The notes beneath the pieces were generated by a model that worked only from the letters and a program-made list of their open reading frames with translations, did no database searches and was not told the origin of the DNA. Position numbers and translations under genes: made by a program. This document shows positions 62,143 through 64,000 of a stretch of DNA of 64,000 nucleotides, piece by piece. Positions within the stretch are counted from its first letter, which is position 1, and each line of letters opens with the position of its first letter. This DNA comes from Ustilago trichophora (taxonomy: Eukaryota > Basidiomycota > Ustilaginomycetes > Ustilaginales > Ustilaginaceae): positions 1,550,001 to 1,614,000 of the forward strand of contig OOIN01000001.1 of NCBI GenBank assembly GCA_900323505.1, in the 5' to 3' direction.

Positions 62143-63129
62143 ATGCCTCCAACGCCCACGCGCTCCGTCCAGCGTGGAGGTGCTCGCCAGAGACAGGGCT
62201 CATCCCTTCACCCTCAACCTGGACCCGCCGCGAGCGCGATGGCAGCAGCTGCGCGATCTTCCGTACAGCCAGCTAGAGGAGGAAGGGCTGCACATGCCAA
62301 CGATGCTGCAGCCGTCCCTTTCATCCATCCAGCGCTCGCCCTCTCGTCCGGCGTATTACCATCATCCTCGTCATCCTCGACGGCTCTGCCTCCAGCTGCA
62401 GCAGCCCAAGCTCGTGGTCGCAGACCCTTCAACCACCGCAACCTCTTCGCACGAGACCTTCGAAATCTCATGTATGCATACGGAGACTCGCCCAACCCTG
62501 ATCCAGACTCGGTCATGCTGATGGAAGAGATGACGGTCGACTTTATCACCGACCTCTGTTGTCGAGCACGTCCCGGTCCATACTCTCTAGGCCTTGGTAC
62601 CAGCTCCATCTCCAACAGTTCCAGCGCCTTTGGTGCCACCCTCGAGCAATTTGCCGCGTCGCAAGATCCAAACGCCCTCGCGAATGGCGCAGATGGCATC
62701 CCATATACTCTCCCACCAAGAGCACCGCATCGACTCCGAGTCAAACTGGAAGATTTCCGACATGCGCTCCGAAAAGATGTTGAGGCAAAGAAGCTCGGAC
62801 GCATGGAGCAGTTGCTGTATGCAGACAAGGTCGTGACCGAAGCGAGACGCGTGGGTGGTGTTGAGGAGGCAGCCGAGCGTGCCGGTGCTATGCAGACGGA
62901 CAACCTTCCCCCACCAACATCTGGCGGCGATGAACCATCGCAGGACGCCAATCTAGATGATCTGGATGATGATGACGGTGATGATATCGAAGGAGGGAAA
63001 CCTAGCAAATCTGGCAAAGGCAAATCGAAAGGTGGCGGAAAGGGCGGAGCGAAGGCCAAAGGCAAGCCGAAAGGCGGCGCAGCCGCTTCTAGAGCTGGAT
63101 CTGCAAGAAACTCCGTTCAGCCTTCGTAG
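62143..63129 (+). CDS. TAF13: TFIID subunit TAF13-like histone-fold protein
   Basis: 328 residues, ATG at 62143. After a Pro/Ala/Ser-rich leader of about 95 residues, the TAF13 (TFIID-18) histone fold begins. Visible are NLFARDLRNLMYAYGDSPNPDPDSVMLMEEMTVDFITDL (by position 62440-62555) and, after an insertion of about 50 residues, LRVKLEDFRHALRKDVEAKKLGRMEQLL. The GDxPNP motif and the later R-V-K-x-E-D-x-x-x-x-L-R-K-D pattern are diagnostic of TAF13. TAF13 pairs with TAF11 in TFIID at RNA polymerase II promoters. The C-terminal about 90 residues are acidic then Lys/Gly-rich. Yeast and human TAF13 are about 125-170 residues, so this protein is roughly twice as long, all by low-complexity extensions and the loop insertion. 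Confidence 0.9.
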   Translation: MPPTPTRSVQRGGARQRQGSSLHPQPGPAASAMAAAARSSVQPARGGRAAHANDAAAVPFIHPALALSSGVLPSSSSSSTALPPAAAAQARGRRPFNHRNLFARDLRNLMYAYGDSPNPDPDSVMLMEEMTVDFITDLCCRARPGPYSLGLGTSSISNSSSAFGATLEQFAASQDPNALANGADGIPYTLPPRAPHRLRVKLEDFRHALRKDVEAKKLGRMEQLLYADKVVTEARRVGGVEEAAERAGAMQTDNLPPPTSGGDEPSQDANLDDLDDDDGDDIEGGKPSKSGKGKSKGGGKGGAKAKGKPKGGAAASRAGSARNSVQPS

Positions 63130-63288
63130 CCCTCATCGCAGCAGCCACCTCCTCTCTCCAACTCTGGTTCAGCATCTGTATGCTCCCTCAGGCAAGGAAT
63201 TGTATTTGTACTTCAAAATTGTGCACCCTGTGATCATGCTGTATTGCAAGCGCTAGAAGACGTGAAGATGGCGTGTGAGATGAGCCGC

Positions 63289-64000
63289 CTAGGATTGTGC
63301 CGATGAAACGCTTAGTCGCTCAACAAGTCTCTGCAGCTCCTCCTCCAAGGTAGATCTCGAAGCGGCAAGGATCTCGAGCATCAGAAGCTCGCCCTTTGCC
63401 ATGACCAGAGACTTCAAAATGGATTCGATTCTCTTCTCCTGACTACCACGACTGTCCCTGCCCGAATGTACGTTGTTGGCACTGAGCGATTTCAGAGCGG
63501 CGCCAACATGATGCGCCGCGATCTGCCATGCGATCGACCCTCTAGCCGTCGACGCATCAGCAGCACCTGCAAGGTATCGACAGTAGTGCTCAAGCATGTC
63601 CGCATCCGTGTCCTCCCAACTGAGTAGCCACTTGGCCACCTTTGTCGACGGCATGCTTCGCAAACTATCACTGTAGTCGTTCCACACCAGTCGGCGGAAG
63701 TCCACCGCTACACCATCTTCGCCTTCGAACAATCCTCCCCCGCACCCGGCGTTGGCAACCGTCATCACGATCCGAGCAAAGTTGACATCGCCGAATGAGA
63801 CCGAGTCCCAAAGGCCGACGAGGTCGGTAAAGAATTGGTAGGAGGACATGCTGCTGCTGCCGTAAGTGGTCGAGGTCCACTGTTCGAGTGTTGTGGTGCT
63901 CATAGAGGTGTCGTGGCGGCGACGCTGGCGCAGCTCGACGAGCTCATCGGCAATGTCGAGAAGGCAGGTCAGATCTGAAGATACGGCCGAGTCTCGGAAG
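63289..64000 (-). CDS. C-terminal part of an unrecognised protein (5' partial)
   Basis: The frame is open on the minus strand from the stop at 63289-63291 to the right edge, about 236 residues. An in-frame Met lies at 63901-63903, but the codons before it (RDSAVSSDLTCLLDIADELVELRQRRR pattern, by position 63905-64000) also look like coding helix, so the start is probably outside the window. The visible part is helical with conserved-looking Trp residues, and ends in a coiled-coil-like stretch (LEEELQRLVERL). No domain is recognised. It is convergent with TAF13, with stops about 160 bp apart. Confidence 0.7.
   Translation of the reverse strand, partial: FRDSAVSSDLTCLLDIADELVELRQRRRHDTSMSTTTLEQWTSTTYGSSSMSSYQFFTDLVGLWDSVSFGDVNFARIVMTVANAGCGGGLFEGEDGVAVDFRRLVWNDYSDSLRSMPSTKVAKWLLSWEDTDADMLEHYCRYLAGAADASTARGSIAWQIAAHHVGAALKSLSANNVHSGRDSRGSQEKRIESILKSLVMAKGELLMLEILAASRSTLEEELQRLVERLSVSSAQS

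Overview
The window is nuclear DNA of a basidiomycete. It is most likely a smut fungus of the Ustilaginaceae. The evidence is compact, mostly intron-poor genes with long Ser/Pro/Ala-rich low-complexity tracts, short 5' introns with GTRAGT donors, a small CsbD-like protein matching the Ustilago Hmp1 cruciform-DNA-binding family in length and layout, and fungal-type Brf1, Mvp1, Bbc1, Csr1-like, Mob4, TAF13 and Zn2Cys6 proteins. Species assignment is inference.

Layout. 1-3002: 3' part of a large low-complexity coiled-coil protein. 3419-5673: a nearly complete pogo/Fot1-type DNA transposon with 49-bp inverted repeats, whose DD35D transposase is broken by one in-frame stop. 6056-8200 (-): TALE homeodomain factor. 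8.2-17.5 kb: a 9-kb gene-free stretch rich in simple repeats, carrying a foldback Tc1/mariner-like element (11580-12374). 17500-19826: MVP1 sorting nexin (3 exons). 20746-23010: BRF1, the TFIIIB subunit. 24702-26165: secreted, probably GPI-anchored alpha/beta hydrolase. 26746-28308 (-): Mob4/phocein. 30275-34777: 1500-aa Zn2Cys6 regulator. 35179-39693 (-): Bbc1-like SH3 adaptor. 40351-41142: four-exon DUF202 membrane protein. 41417-41811 (-): hmp1. 44108-46351 (-): fusion of an Ap3A-hydrolase-type HIT domain to a CobW/COG0523 GTPase. 47322-49384 (-): Csr1-like CRAL-TRIO protein. 51309-52505 (-): JMJD7-like JmjC protein. 53496-54338: Ser-rich unknown. 54461-55468 (-): zinc-knuckle protein resembling a retroelement ORF1 product. 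57281-57372 (-): intron-containing tRNA-Ala(UGC). 58465-58860: small unknown. 59476-61074 (-): FHA protein with a C-terminal membrane anchor. 62143-63129: TAF13-like TFIID subunit. 63289-64000 (-): C-terminal part of an unrecognised protein.

The genes are unrelated housekeeping and regulatory genes, as is usual in fungal chromosomes, with no operon or biosynthetic cluster. Three genes serve basal transcription (BRF1, the tRNA that Brf1-dependent Pol III would transcribe, and TAF13), and two serve membrane traffic or lipid transfer (MVP1, Csr1-like). The most unusual items are the HIT-CobW fusion with a cryptic splice donor between its domains, the transposon whose visible lesions all sit at CpG, the foldback element, and a TACAGTA/TACTGTA heptamer that recurs only between genes. 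No CRISPR, rRNA, viral element or toxin gene was seen. All calls were made by reading the sequence. No database search was run.
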